Assembly: GCA_020205615.1 (NCBI GenBank)
Contig: JAINUW010000763.1
Location: forward strand, 186,001 to 250,000
Reading direction: 5' to 3'
DNA: 64,000 nucleotides
Source: Panax quinquefolius
Lineage: Eukaryota; Streptophyta; Magnoliopsida; Apiales; Araliaceae
The notes beneath the pieces are model-generated. The model searched no databases, had not been told where the DNA came from, and saw only the letters and a program-made list of their open reading frames with translations. The position numbers and the translations under genes are program-made. Of this stretch, positions 22,266-35,128 are shown piece by piece. Within the stretch, counting starts at the first letter, position 1; each line of letters begins with the position of its first letter.

Positions 22266-23037
22266 TGTAAGAACCAAGAATTTAAAGGCACTTTGTAAGT
22301 AAATATATTAATGATATTGAAAACTTTGTGGCATATGATGAATAAATGTGTGATAACTATGTGGTAGAAGAGTATGGCTAAATACATATATATATATATA
22401 TATTGTATGTATGGATATGTATATTTATTAGTTATGTAATTAGAATTCAAAAGGAAAGATACATAACCTAATTATTCTCTAGGTATGGTAAATAAGTAAC
22501 CTAAGGGTTATAGCTTTGAGAAATGTAAATATTTAAAATTTATACTAACCTAATAACTTAAGTTTATTATCTCAATTGATTACTTATTTTAAACATGGTT
22601 AAAGCAAGTCTATTTAGGTTATAAAGTTAAATGGACATGAGTAAGTATTTACATTCCAAAAGATTGGGGATAGAAACCCTAAATAAATAATTAGGGTAAG
22701 AGAGATTAAAAGTAATGGACTATGTTACTCGCATGGTCCAAATAATTAATTAGGAAGCGCAAAGGAATTAAATTAAAGAACAACTCTTAGCCCAAGTGTT
22801 AAGGGACTTTTTAGACATTTAATTCATCAAATTTGGCATTAAAAATAAAGCAAAAATGGGGCAAAAGGAGGGGGAGTACCCGGTCACACAAGGTCATGCT
22901 CCCATTGGTCAAAAATATTAATTAGGATTTTATGAAATCTCAAAAGATAAGAGATAAGAGGTATTAGAGTCAAAAGAAATATAGATACATGTGCATATCT
23001 ATTTTTACTTACTAAAACAACTAATACTTGTATTTTC

Positions 23038-26000
23038 TGTAACGACCTCAAAATTCATACAAATTAATTCTCGACTTTGGTCGTTAATAATACATTCAAC
23101 CTCTAATTTTACATCATTAATCGATAATACAACCATTGAAATTTGCGGAATAATTAAAATTTTCTATTATAAACTATCCTCGTTCCCAAAACCTTCAACC
23201 TTTACATCTAAATATCTCAGAATCATTTTAATACTACAATAGTTTACATCGCAAAACGATATTACAATTCAACAATTATACATTATTCGGAACCTTAAAC
23301 ATGGTTCAAATAATAATAACACAACCAAAGTGTATAAATCTTCAAGTATCACATCTTATTCATCTCTTTCAAGTAACACATAACTTTACCTTAAATCTTG
23401 AACATGCAAAAGTTGTTATTTGCAAGGTTGAGCTCGACAACCCAGCAAAATCTAATAGTTTTCATGCATCACATATCACATAATAACATGCTCAACATAT
23501 AACATACATGCTACAGTTCATATAACAGGTATAAAGATTGAGTCCTTACTCAATCAGCATGCTTTAATCAATCAACATAGTCATAAATTGACTTTAACAT
23601 TTCATACTTTCAACATATATATAACTCATCATGCTCTTTGCAATAAGATTTAAAACAGTTAATCATTAAGTTCACATAGCAAATAGGAACTGAAAGACTT
23701 GCCTCATTCGTTGTTTTATCTATACGCTAACCTTTTGCGTTCCTTGCACTTACCTACATCAGATGTCGGATCAAAATGCGTATTATCAGTCAAAGCTTTA
23801 ATCTAACTGTTAATCTTATTTTTAAGTCTTATCTTAACTTATTATTTCTTGTATTGTCTTTACAGATATCCGACTATGTTATTTAAATAACTCAGTTCCA
23901 TATTACATAGATTGGTTTTCCAATTGAACCAACATTTTCAAAAGTACATCTCTACATATCTCTTATATTGCCAAATCTTTGTATGTGCATGTATCTTTAT
24001 TATATGCTATAATATAATGTTGGTAACCAAATATTACTACATATTATAGCATTTGATATTAGCACTTGAATTAGAATTGAAATGTTTGCCCATAATAACC
24101 ACCACCAAGCAAAGATAGTAGTATCCAACCAAGCTATTACATTTACCAGTGGTATTGAAGAAAGCCATCCATGTTTTTTTTTCTCATGAGATAAATGCGA
24201 TGTCTCATGATAAATTAAGAGATAAATTTATATAGTCATAGGGTAAAAACACATGTAAATATGATATTAGACTTAATCTCTTAATAGCCTGTATAAGTTA
24301 TAAAATTTTATATAGAAAATTATATTGGATAAAGAAATCCTCCTGAAATATTTTGGGAGTTCCCCAATTCATGCACCACCACCACCACTTTGCTTTACAT
24401 TTTCCCCAGTTTAAGGATTTTAGTTAACTAATAAGTATCACCTTTTGGACATGACAATAAAGTTTTATTCATTTTCATTTATCAAAAGTAATATAAAATA
24501 ATCTACTTTAAAAGAAGCCTTGTTTTTTCCCACTCCATCAATTACACATTTAGATGGGAAAAATTTCACTTAAAACTTTATATTCTCCTAGTCAAGTTTT
24601 TCACTTGCTATGCATTGGTTTTATACTTTGGATCACTCTTGTTGGAACAGAGTACTACGTTTCCGTGGTGACAGAGCTTTATACATTGTCTATTAGACCC
24701 ATTATGTAAAGTTGCCAAATGATAAACTTTTGATGACGACCTATTGTCTTAATATATAATTTCTCTTATATAATATTTGATTGCTCTTCATTTTTGACAT
24801 ATTTCTTTCCTTAACATCGAACTGAATATATATTCTGGGTCACCCAAGTACTAAATTCAGGACAACAAATTTTATCTAATTTGCTTTACAAACCATTAAA
24901 TAGCTATTATAATTGTTTTATTTACCTAATCCACTTAGATTATAACATATTTAATATGTAAATGTTATCTTTCCCACAATATTGAATTTTTTTTCAGTTT
25001 TTACACAATAAGCCCAGGTCAGCTATATGACTACTAACCTAGAGACTTTGAAAATTTCAAGTTTACAATCTACATATCCAATCAAACCTAAAATTTAGCA
25101 TGTTATAGAAGGAATATCATATTATTTTTAAAAATATAACTTAATAAATTCAAACATCTTAGACAAGTTTTACAGAGTCATGAAACTGCCTGCCACACTA
25201 TTTTTAATCAAACTTTTCTTATTTTTTTTATAATCAGTTCTTCAACTCGGTTCAACTTGCCAAACTTACTTAAGGTATTTTATAAAACAAGTATAAAGAA
25301 TTTTTAAAAACCAGTTTGGCTAAATCTTGGTATTTATACATGACAACCTTTAAGAGGCATTAAATCAAACACCTCATGTGTTTTTTTAAACAGATCCCAA
25401 AAATGTTATACATGATTCTAACTAATAATTTCCTTTCTTATCTCTCCATATGATTTGCATAAACCTCCTCAAACTAATTCACAGCCCAATCATAAACCAA
25501 GAATAACAATAACGAAACACAAGCACTAAATATCCAATTTTCTGCAAAAATTAAAAACATCAATATTACCTTGCACCAATTGTAATTTGCTGAAATTCAG
25601 TTAATGATTAGCTTATACACTCCCTCTTGCTACTGCTGCTTTTCGAATGCTTGTTGCAATTTCTTTGCTAACAACACTTATGATATCATCCTCGTTCACT
25701 TTTACCCCAACTCCTGAAGAGTTTAGGGATGTTCTCACATAATATCTATGAATACTTATATTTTTGAAAAGATAGAAATGAGAAGTTAAATAGTTTTATA
25801 AGGAGAGAGATCATAACAGTTAGCAGAATAATGAGAAAGAGAAGAAACGGATGAAATGAAGATGAAGGCTTAGGTCAGCCTTCTATTATCAGACATGCTT
25901 AGTGCTTACCAAGTCTTTAAATCCCTCCACCTCATGCTTATACTCATTACTCAGCATAATACAAGTGATTTCAAATTATCATTATTAGCATTATTAGCAT

Positions 26001-26263
26001 CCTTAAAGCCTCGTTTCAATGATAAATGGTTAATAATGAATATTCATTATAACTTACATATACACTACTATTATATGTATACGAAATACATATAACACAT
26101 CACACTCATTACATTTTTATCAAACATATACATAAATTTATTTTATGTATATCACTATATATGTTATGAATAAATACATAATTCAAAATTTATACATCTC
26201 ATAATAAGAATTTTAATTATTAAATTCTTATTTTAATAATTTATAAAAATTCGGGTTGTCACA
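23038..26263 (-). repeat. 3' LTR of element D
   Basis: Direct repeat of 28,823-32,068. In the first ~158 bp of the pair I see two differences, both transitions, so the element is fairly young. TATA box on the minus strand at 25,331-25,338. Confidence 0.93.
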
Positions 26264-27271
26264 TCCTTCCCCCCTTATAATGTTTCCGTCCTCGGAATCA
26301 ACGAAACCTCTCTTACTCAGTTTTCACCAAATCTCTTTTCAAAATTTATCGTTGAATATCTCTAACACATTACCTTAAATATAGGTTTTATTTATTACCA
26401 CTCCAACCATTCTTCACAATAAATTCTTGTAAGTTTTATTTCATATTCTTTACCTAGACTCAATTATATTTGAGTATTATATATTCTTTAACCCATTTAT
26501 TTCCTTTTCTAAGGATCATTATTATAAACACTCGTGATATTACATTCACCCATTCTTCTAAGAATTTCATCCTCAAAATTTTATTTATTAATCTTCATTC
26601 ATTCAATCTATCAAAATAGATTTTATGTTAATACTTTATTCATTCATTGGGTTCTATAACCACTTCTTTCCACAAAGATCTTTCTACAATTATTAAACTT
26701 TTCTATTAAAAGTTTTACATTATTCTTTGATAACTCATCTCTTCTCATTTCAAAATTTATTTTCTCACTTATTCAACATATCCAGCATTCAGTGTCGCAT
26801 TCTACGACATACTTCTTTCTAAGGAATATCATCTTTACCACATTCGCCTTTTAGAATATAAAGAATCTTCCACAATTACTCAATAATTGGGAAGCAGTAT
26901 GAATAACTCAGGAAATTTAAAAGATTCCAAATCATGCTGAGGGTCATAATACCTTGAACTACGTCCACGGTTATAAGTACTCTTTCAACTTAAACCTTAA
27001 CAGTCATTAGACTATAGGGACTCCCGTACTTAGGGTGTTAAGCCCTTCGTACGATGTATTGTGCACAAACATTTAAACGCCTCCGTATAATCCCCTAAAA
27101 AAAGGGTTGTTCATCTCAGCTTTTCAACATCTGAATCCACACCAAAATAATTTGGTTTTCCATAACTTCTCAACAAACACTTGAATTTTATGAACATCTT
27201 TCAATATTCTTCTAACTGAATCAAATAACATAGACTTCTACAACAATTCAGACATCAATTGAAATATACAT

Positions 27272-27331
<60 letters not shown>

Positions 27332-28822
27332 TCTCATATCTTAAAGAAATCTTAAAAATCTTTTTATGACGTCATGATACCGCACTGTTTTTACAGTCCG
27401 TTTGAGGATTCTGACATTTGGTGATTTTATCATACTACATCATACCATAGTGGGCTGACGATCTTTAGATCACATCCAACACTAAGTAATACTGCATTGA
27501 TGACTCCATCGAATTTTTTTTCATGTCTGCACCAGGTTCCATGACACATTGATGATATAAAAATATATTTTGATATATTTCAAATCATTTTTGTCTAGCC
27601 GAGGCAATTAGCATAGATATACGAATACCGATATTGTTTTTAAAACTCATTGATTTCATCATTTGATCCAATGTTTTTCAAGAAAATAGAAGTGTAAACA
27701 TCAGCACGGAGTCAATAAATTTCGAAAGTCTAGCATAGCTAGTAGATTTAGAATATCCAGGTATCCATCAACTTCAATCTTTACTCCATTACTTCATTAC
27801 TTAACTATTCTATCAATCTTCAACTTCATCAATACTCTCTATACTATAACCATTTTCTACCCAAAATAGTTCATCAAACTTACTACATATCGGAAATCCA
27901 GGAACTTGCCACAATAATATGAGTTTAATAACTTGTCCTAGTCAGACCATAGGCGTCCATTCGCCGAAGGGTTCAAAACATACCATATTATTATAAGTCA
28001 CGAACTACCATATGCATTAGTTTTAAGAACCGCACCTAATCCTAATAATATCTGACTAATCTTAATAGTTTCTAACTATCAAATATACACATGAGAAAAG
28101 AATCACCTTTTCACCACATATACATTGATAGCGCGACACCAACATTCCAATGATTATCAATGTGATAAACTGAGTGCAAGCACAAAACCCTCGTCCATAC
28201 AAAGGTTTGTACAACTCAACCATCATATGAGTCCTCAATTAAAATCCCACCTAACTTTATCTTACTCTTAACTTGCTCTTTACTCGATACGAATTCCTCG
28301 TATCACATTATCTATAACTCCTCGTGAGTTTATCTCGTACTATATCAGAGTACATTACCTTTATAGCATCAAGATATAATTATTCAAACATTACAGACCA
28401 TTTTTCTTTTATAACTTAAACAGATCACGTCATGATCTTATTCTATAATTATTTCCCTTAAAATTCTTTTCTTAACTCATGATCGTTTTGTTTTACGATC
28501 CCCTTACTTTCCTTTTTCATCATACGTATCCATTTTCTATACTTGGTACACATCGAGTCTCTAACAGTTTCAATATGGTACACTGAGTGGTTTCCCACAA
28601 ACAACCAACAAACCTTCGAGTTGCTAGTTCGTATATACCCCTGCTCTATGAAGGAATTGTTAAGCCCAGATACCATACATCAACTATTAAGGACTACAAT
28701 TGTACCATACTTAAATATAACTTTTTATTCTTAACTTCTTTATCATCTTCTCCTTTATTCTCTAACGTTATAGCCTAGGGTACTCCTACCTAAGGTTTAT
28801 AACCTACAACTTTGATACTAAC
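26264..28822 (-). other. Internal region of element D, non-coding, with PPT and PBS
   Basis: Minus-strand PPT AAGGGGGGAAGGA at 26,264-26,276. PBS-like TTAGTATCAAAG at 28,810-28,821, a degenerate match to TGGTATCAGAG of initiator tRNA-Met. The sequence CCGAGGACGGAAAC before the PPT resembles the gypsy gag-pol tail (CGAGGACGAAATTT in B3), the only trace of an autonomous parent. Short open frames at 28,458-28,778 do not match any retroelement domain. Confidence 0.8.
27265..27331. repeat. Compound (CA)n(TA)n microsatellite
   Basis: ATACATAC run, then about 13 CA units, then about 13 TA units, inside the D interior. Confidence 0.93.
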
Positions 28823-31800
28823 TGTAACGACCTCAAAATTCATACAAATTAATTCTTGACTTTGGTCGTTAATAATACATTCAACCTCTAATTTTACATC
28901 ATTAATCGATAATACAACCATTGAAATTTGCGGAATAATTAAAATTTTCTATTACAAACTATCCTCGTTCCCAAAACCTTCAACCTTTACATCTAAATAT
29001 CTCAGAATCGTTTTACTACTACAATAGTTTACATCACAAAACGATATTACAATTCAATAATTATACATTATTCGGAACCTTAAACATGGTTCAAATAATA
29101 ATAACACAACCAAAGTGTATAAATCTTCAAGTATCACATCTTATTCATGTCTTTCAAGTAACACATAACTTTACCTTAAATCTTGAACCTGCAAAAGTTG
29201 TTATTTGCAAGGTTGAGCTCGACAGCCCAGAAAAATCTAACAGTTTTCATGCATCACATAACATATAATAACATGCTCAACATATAACATACATGTTACA
29301 GTTCATATAACAGGTATAAAGATTGAGTCCTTACTCAATCAGCATGCTTTAATCAATCAACATAGTCATAAATTGACTTTTACATTTCATACTTTCAACA
29401 TATATATAACTCATCATGCTCTTTGCAATAAATATTTAAAACAGTTAATCATTAAGTTCACATAGCAAATAGGAACTGAAAGACTTGCCTCATTCGTTGT
29501 TTTATCAATACGCTAACCTTTTGCGTTCCTTGCACGATTTACACCGTATGTGAAATAAAAAATGTGTATTATCAGTCAAAGCTTTAATCTAACTGTTAAT
29601 CTGATTTTAAAGTCTTATCTTAACTTATTATTTCTTGTATTGTCTTTACAGATATCCGAGTATGTTATTTAAATAACTCAGTTCCATATTACATAGATTG
29701 GTTTTCCAATTGAACCAACATTTTCAAAAGTACATCTCTACATATCTCTTATATTGCCAAATCCTTATATGTGCATGTATCTTTATTATATGCTATAATA
29801 TAATGTTGGTAACCAAATATTACTACATATTATAGCATTTGATATTAGCACTTGAATAAGAATTGAAATGTTTGCCACCAGTGGTATTGGAGTATCTAAC
29901 CAAGCAAAGATAGCAGTATCCAACCAAGCTATTACATTTACCAGTGGTATTGGAGAAGGCCGTCAATGTTTTTTTTCTCATGAGATAAATGCGATGTCTC
30001 ATGATAAATTAAGAGATAAATTTATATAGTCATAGGGTAAAAACACATGTAAATATGATATTAGACTTAATCTCTTAATAGCCTGTATAAGTTACAAAAT
30101 TTTATATAGAAAATTATATTGGATAAAGAAATCCTCCTGAAATATTTTGGGAGTTCCCCAATTCATGCACCACCAACACCACTTTGCTTTACATTTTCCC
30201 CAGTTTAAGGATTTTAGTTAACTAATAAGTATCACCTTTTGGACATGACAATAAAATTTTATTCATTTTCATTTATCAAAAATAATAGAAAATATTCTAC
30301 TTTAAAAGAAGCCTTGTTTTTTCCCACTCCATCAATTACACATTTAGATGGGAAACATTTCACTTAAAACTTTATATTCTCCTAGTCAAGTTTTTCACTT
30401 GCTATGCATTGGTTTTATACTTTGGATCACTCTTGCTGGAACAGAGTACTACGTTTTCGTGGTGACAGAGCTTTATACATTGTCTATTAGACCCATTATG
30501 TAAAGTTGCCAATGATAAACTTTTGATGACGACCTATTGTCTTAATATATAATTTCTCTTATATAATATTTGATTGCTCTTCATTTTTGACATATTTCTT
30601 TCCTTAACATCGAACTGAATATATATTCTGGGTCACCCAAGTACTAAATTCAGGACCACAAATTTTATCTAATTTGCTGTAAAAACCATTAAATGGCTGT
30701 TATAATTGTTTTATATACCTAATCCACATAGATTATAACATATCAAATATGTAAATGTTATCTTGCCCACAATATTGTAATTTTTTTTCAGTTTTTACAC
30801 AACAAGCCCAGGTCAGCTATATCACTACTAACCTAGAGACTCTGAAAATTTCCATTTTATAATCTACATTTCCAATCAAACCTAAAATTTAGCATGTTAT
30901 AGAAGGAATATCATATTATTTTTAAAAAATATAACTTAATAAATTCAAAAATCTTAGACAAGTTTTACAGAGTCATGAAACTGCCTGCCACACTATTTTT
31001 AATCAAACTTTTCTTGTTTTTTTTAAATAGTTCTTAAACTTGGTTCAACTTGCCCAACTTACTTGAGGTATTTCATAAAACAGGTAGAAAGAATTTTTAA
31101 AAACCAATTTGGCTAAATCTTGGTATTTATACATGACAACTTTTAAGAGGCATTAAATCAAACACCTCATGTGCTTTTTTTTTAAACAGATCCCAAAAAT
31201 GTTATACATGATTCTAACTAAAAATTTCCTTTCTTATCTGTCCATATGATTTGCATAAACCTCCTCAAACTAATTCACAGCCCAATCATAAACCAAGAAT
31301 AACAATAACGAAACACAAGCACTAAATATCCAATTTTCTGAAAAAATTAAAAACATCAATATTACCTTGCAGCAATTGTAATTTGCTGAAATTCAGTTTA
31401 ATGATTAGCTTATACACTCCCTCTTGCTACTACTGCTGTCTGAATGCTTGTTGCAATTCGAATGCTTGTTGCAATTTCTTTGTTAACAACACTTATGATA
31501 TCATCCTCGTTCACGTTTACCCCACTCCTAAAGAGTTTAGGGATGTTCTCACATAATATCTATGAATACTTATATTTTTTAAAAGATAGAAATGAGAAGT
31601 TAAATAGTTTTATAAGGAGAGAGATCATAACGGTTAGTAGAAGAACGATAAAGAGAAGAGACGGATGAAATGAAGATGAAGGCTAAGGTCAGCCTTCTAT
31701 TATCAGACATGCTTAGTGCTTACCAAGTCTTTAAATCCCTCCACCTCATGCTTATACTCATTACTCAGCATAATACACGTGATTTCAAACTATCATTATT

Positions 31801-32068
31801 AGCATCCTTAAAGCCTCATTTCAATGATAAATGGTTAATAATGAATATTCATTATACCTTACATATACACTACCATTATATGTATACGAAATACATATAA
31901 CACATCACACTCATTACATTTTTATCAAATATATACATAAATTTATTTTATGTATATCACTATATATGTTATGAATAAATACATAATTCAAAATATATAC
32001 ATCTCATAATAAGAATTTTAATTATTAAATTCTTATTTTAATAATTTATAAAAATTTGGGTTGTCACA
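28823..32068 (-). repeat. 5' LTR of element D
   Basis: Direct repeat of 23,038-26,263, with TATA on the minus strand at 31,124-31,131. Compared with the other LTR it has a duplicated segment near 29,874-29,925 (CCAGTGGTATTGG and AGTATC(C/T)AACCAAGC both doubled) and an 18-bp tandem duplication GAATGCTTGTTGCAATTC at 31,441-31,476. Confidence 0.93.
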
Positions 32069-32105
32069 TTTTCCCTCATTTGCTCTTCATTCCACTTCTT
32101 AGCTT

Positions 32106-32107
<2 letters not shown>

Positions 32108-32166
<59 letters not shown>
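32108..32166. repeat. (GA)n microsatellite in the leader of LTR C1
   Basis: About 28 GA units just after the insertion site of D. C2 has a shorter, interrupted GA tract at 54,488-54,540. A splice-donor-like AAG|GTGAGG follows in C1 at 32,275. Confidence 0.93.
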
Positions 32167-32168
<2 letters not shown>

Positions 32169-33269
32169 TTGGCCGGGAGGTAGGAGAAGAAAAGAGGGAG
32201 GGAGTTCCTTCATCCATGCACCCAAAGTTTATTCACAACTTGGGAAAGTCAAGGAGAATAGCAAAAAAATCAAGGTGAGGTCATATCCTAGTTCTTTCCT
32301 TTTAATTTTGTTTTATTTTTAAATTTATAGAGGGGTAATGTTCTAAGACTCAAAAACCCTTAGATCTACATGTTTCATGTATGGATCTAACCTTTTTGAG
32401 TGTTAGAATAAAGATCCAAAGGAAGAAAATGAACTTATGTTCCTTAAGAGTGAAAAACCCTAGCTTTTTCTTCACTTGAATCATATATAACTTAAGATCT
32501 ACACCTCTTATTTGTGATCTGTTAAAAGGGGGTGCTAGATATGTAAGTTAACTACTAAAGCAGAGTGGTAGAACTCAAAAACACTAATTTGTCTAGCCTT
32601 GGTGGCTGATGGAACCAAAACAATCCATTATGGAACAAAAGGTAGTGGACATTTTCTGGCTAGCCCTTTGTAAGGGAAATTTTGTCCATTGTATGTACTT
32701 TAAAAATTCTGAAAAACATCAAGAAGATACTTTGATGAGGTATCTATATTTAGGAAAAAGAATGGATAGTTTTAGATGTGTGGAATGTGAGTTATGGACT
32801 TTGCAAGAAATGACTTTTTAAAAAGTAAAAATGAATAACTCTTTGTGTGTAACTGCCAAAATGGTGACATTTTTACTGGAAGTACATATATATAACAAGA
32901 ACATTCCTTGAAGGTTTCACGATTTATGGACAAAAACTTGATTTAGTAAAAAAGTTGCAAGATCCAGCTGTTTTAGGCCCTTTAAAAATAGTAAATCAAG
33001 TTGGAAAATTCTAAAAAAATTTGGAGAACCTCTGGATATTATATTCTATTAAATTTTAGAAAAGAAATATTTATGGAATTGTTTTAGTATTTTTCTTGTA
33101 AATTGTTGTGTAATGAATAAATGGAAATAATTAGCTATATAATGTCATAAATGGTAAAAATATGATGTTAGTGCTTTGAAACCCTAAATATGTTGTATTC
33201 TAATTATTAGAGGGTATTTTGGTGATTTTGATGAGAACTAATATTTATGACCTTTTAGGGTTATTAAAT

Positions 33270-34030
33270 AAATGTATTAATAAAGGGTAAAATATTAAAA
33301 TAAATTGTTTAATTGGTTTAATAAATAATTAAAATATTATTAAGATATTAATAATATTAGAATAAGATATTTTAAATAATCAATAATATTTAGATTAAGA
33401 TTGAATTTTAAATACTATTAAATAATTAATAATATTAGATTAAAGCATTAATAAATGATTAAGATGTTATTAAATGACTAATAATATTAGATTAAAATAT
33501 TATTAATAGATTAATAATATTAGATTAAAGTATTATTAGATGATTAAAATATTATTAAATAATTAATAATATTTGAAATTAAATAAAATTTTATTAAAAG
33601 GTTAATAATATTAGTAAATGAATAAAATATTATTAAATGAATAATAATATTAGTAAATAATTAAAATATTTTTAAAAGGTTAATAATATTGGTAAAATAA
33701 TAAAATATTATTAAATAATTAATAATATTAGTTAAGGATTAAGATATTATTAAATGATTAATAATATTAGTAAAAAGAAGTAAGTGTTAAGAATATTAGA
33801 AATTGATTAAAATATTATTAAGAGGTTAATAATATTAGTAAGCGAATAAAATATTATTAGTTGATTAATAATACTAAGAAGTAAATAAAATATTATTAAG
33901 GGTAATAATATTAGATGAGTTTAAGATAATTTTTACGTGATAGTAATATTATCAAGGGATGATAATATTACTAAGGAATTAATGTAATGAATAAATATTC
34001 AATAATTTAATATAAAGTAATAATATTATA
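33270..34030 (+). repeat. AATATTATT/AATAATATTAG degenerate satellite in LTR C1
   Basis: Some twenty imperfect units of roughly 30-40 bp built from AAAATATTATTAAA and TTAATAATATTAG, almost pure A/T. Equivalent arrays in reverse occur in G1 (39,160-39,800) and G2 (41,890-42,330). C2 has lost most of it. Confidence 0.85.
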
Positions 34031-35128
34031 TGATTTACTAATTTGAAGATCAATCATAGGTCTTTCAAAGGGAGATAGATTAAACTGCTTAACTGGATAA
34101 ATTTAATTTTGTAGCAGTAGACCGCAAACGAGGCAAGTTTCTTAACTCAAACTCGAGTTATTGTTTTCAAAGCATGGTAGTGGATAATTATTGTTGATTA
34201 CTCCACATCCTTAATGATTATTGTTAATCGCACTTTGTGCAATAGAATTCATGTTCTATTATTATTGAACCGTGAATTAATTAAAGGCCTTTTATTCATG
34301 AACTGTTTATGAGATAGATCTATGCTAGTTGTATCAGCTAGATCAAACATGTTTAATTTTTGTTAAATAAAATGTGTTTTAAAAGTTGTTCTTAATCAAT
34401 TATTATGATAAGAACTCTTGATTGAGAAAAAAACAATTTTATTAAAGCATGATATTGCAAAATAATTATTGCTCATTAAGTGTTTATGCATAAGTCACAG
34501 GGTATGAAAGGCTGATCTCATTGATTACCAAAACTAATTAAAAGAAGCAGTTTAAATGCTAACAACCTTATTATATGTTCATGATTATTTCAAACCACTC
34601 AGTATCTTTTATTCAGTTATTCGAATATCCAATTACTGAGAATTATTTCATGTTCTTTCACAATCGATTCCTATTGTTGAACCTTGAAAGTTAATACCTT
34701 ACTAATCATGATATATCCCCTTTGTATTTAAACTTGTTAAGCAAATTAGTTCCTTACACTTGCTATATCACGACGTTTATTTCAACAAAGCCAGAGACGT
34801 CCAAGAGAGACAAAGGAAAAGGAAAAGTACAGGAATAGTTAATGAGACTGTCTAAGTATTATTTTACTTAGATGTAATTTGATTAAGTGAACCTTTTATA
34901 ATATTAAAGGTATGTGTAAGTTAAGGTTAATAGAACCCTGGGATTATGTTGTAAGACTTTATTCTGATGAACAATGTATGTTTATTATTCCGCAATAGTT
35001 ATAGAATGTGTATGTTGTTGATAGATCGTGAGCACTGGATTCGAGGTTAGAGAATTTGGATTTGGGGGAATCACAGGTTGTACAAAGGCCTTTAATTAAA
35101 TCATTACATGATAGATATATATTATCAT

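Larger units (their letters stand above)
23038..32068 (-). mobile_element. Element D: non-coding LTR retrotransposon (LARD-like), reverse
   Basis: Two direct LTRs of 3,226 and 3,246 bp flank only 2,559 bp of internal DNA. The TSD TTTTC (23,033-23,037 and 32,069-32,073) is perfect. Termini on the minus strand are TGTGACAACCC and GGTCGTTACA. The polypurine tract lies at the low-coordinate LTR and the PBS at the high one, so the element is reverse. I find no gag or pol phrase on either strand of the interior. This fits a large retrotransposon derivative that would need proteins from an autonomous gypsy relative. Confidence 0.9.
22266..35075 (+). mobile_element. LTR C1 (family C), interrupted by element D
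   Basis: Starts TGTAAGAACC and ends TTTGGGGGAATCACA. Its own sequence is 22,266-23,037 plus 32,074-35,075, about 3.77 kb, and it aligns with C2 (from 53,370) in order: AACCCTAAATAAATAATTAG block, GA-rich leader, GATCTACACCTC block and AGGCAAGTTTC block. D lies just before the GA-rich leader, probably at or near the promoter. No TSD is visible. It may be a solo LTR or part of a disrupted element. Confidence 0.75.

Noticed and set aside
32056..32322. 88-codon open frame with an Arg-Glu run
   Set aside because: The Arg-Glu run is the (GA)n microsatellite in the LTR C1 leader.
32609..32821. 70-codon open frame in LTR C1
   Set aside because: The aligned part of C2 (near 54,960) is not open and the sequence reads as LTR.
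35075..35090. GGTTGTACAAAGGCC after the end of C1 as a primer-binding site
   Set aside because: It resembles GGTTGGTATCAGAGCC only loosely and aligns better with G/E-type LTR sequence, so it is more likely flanking DNA.
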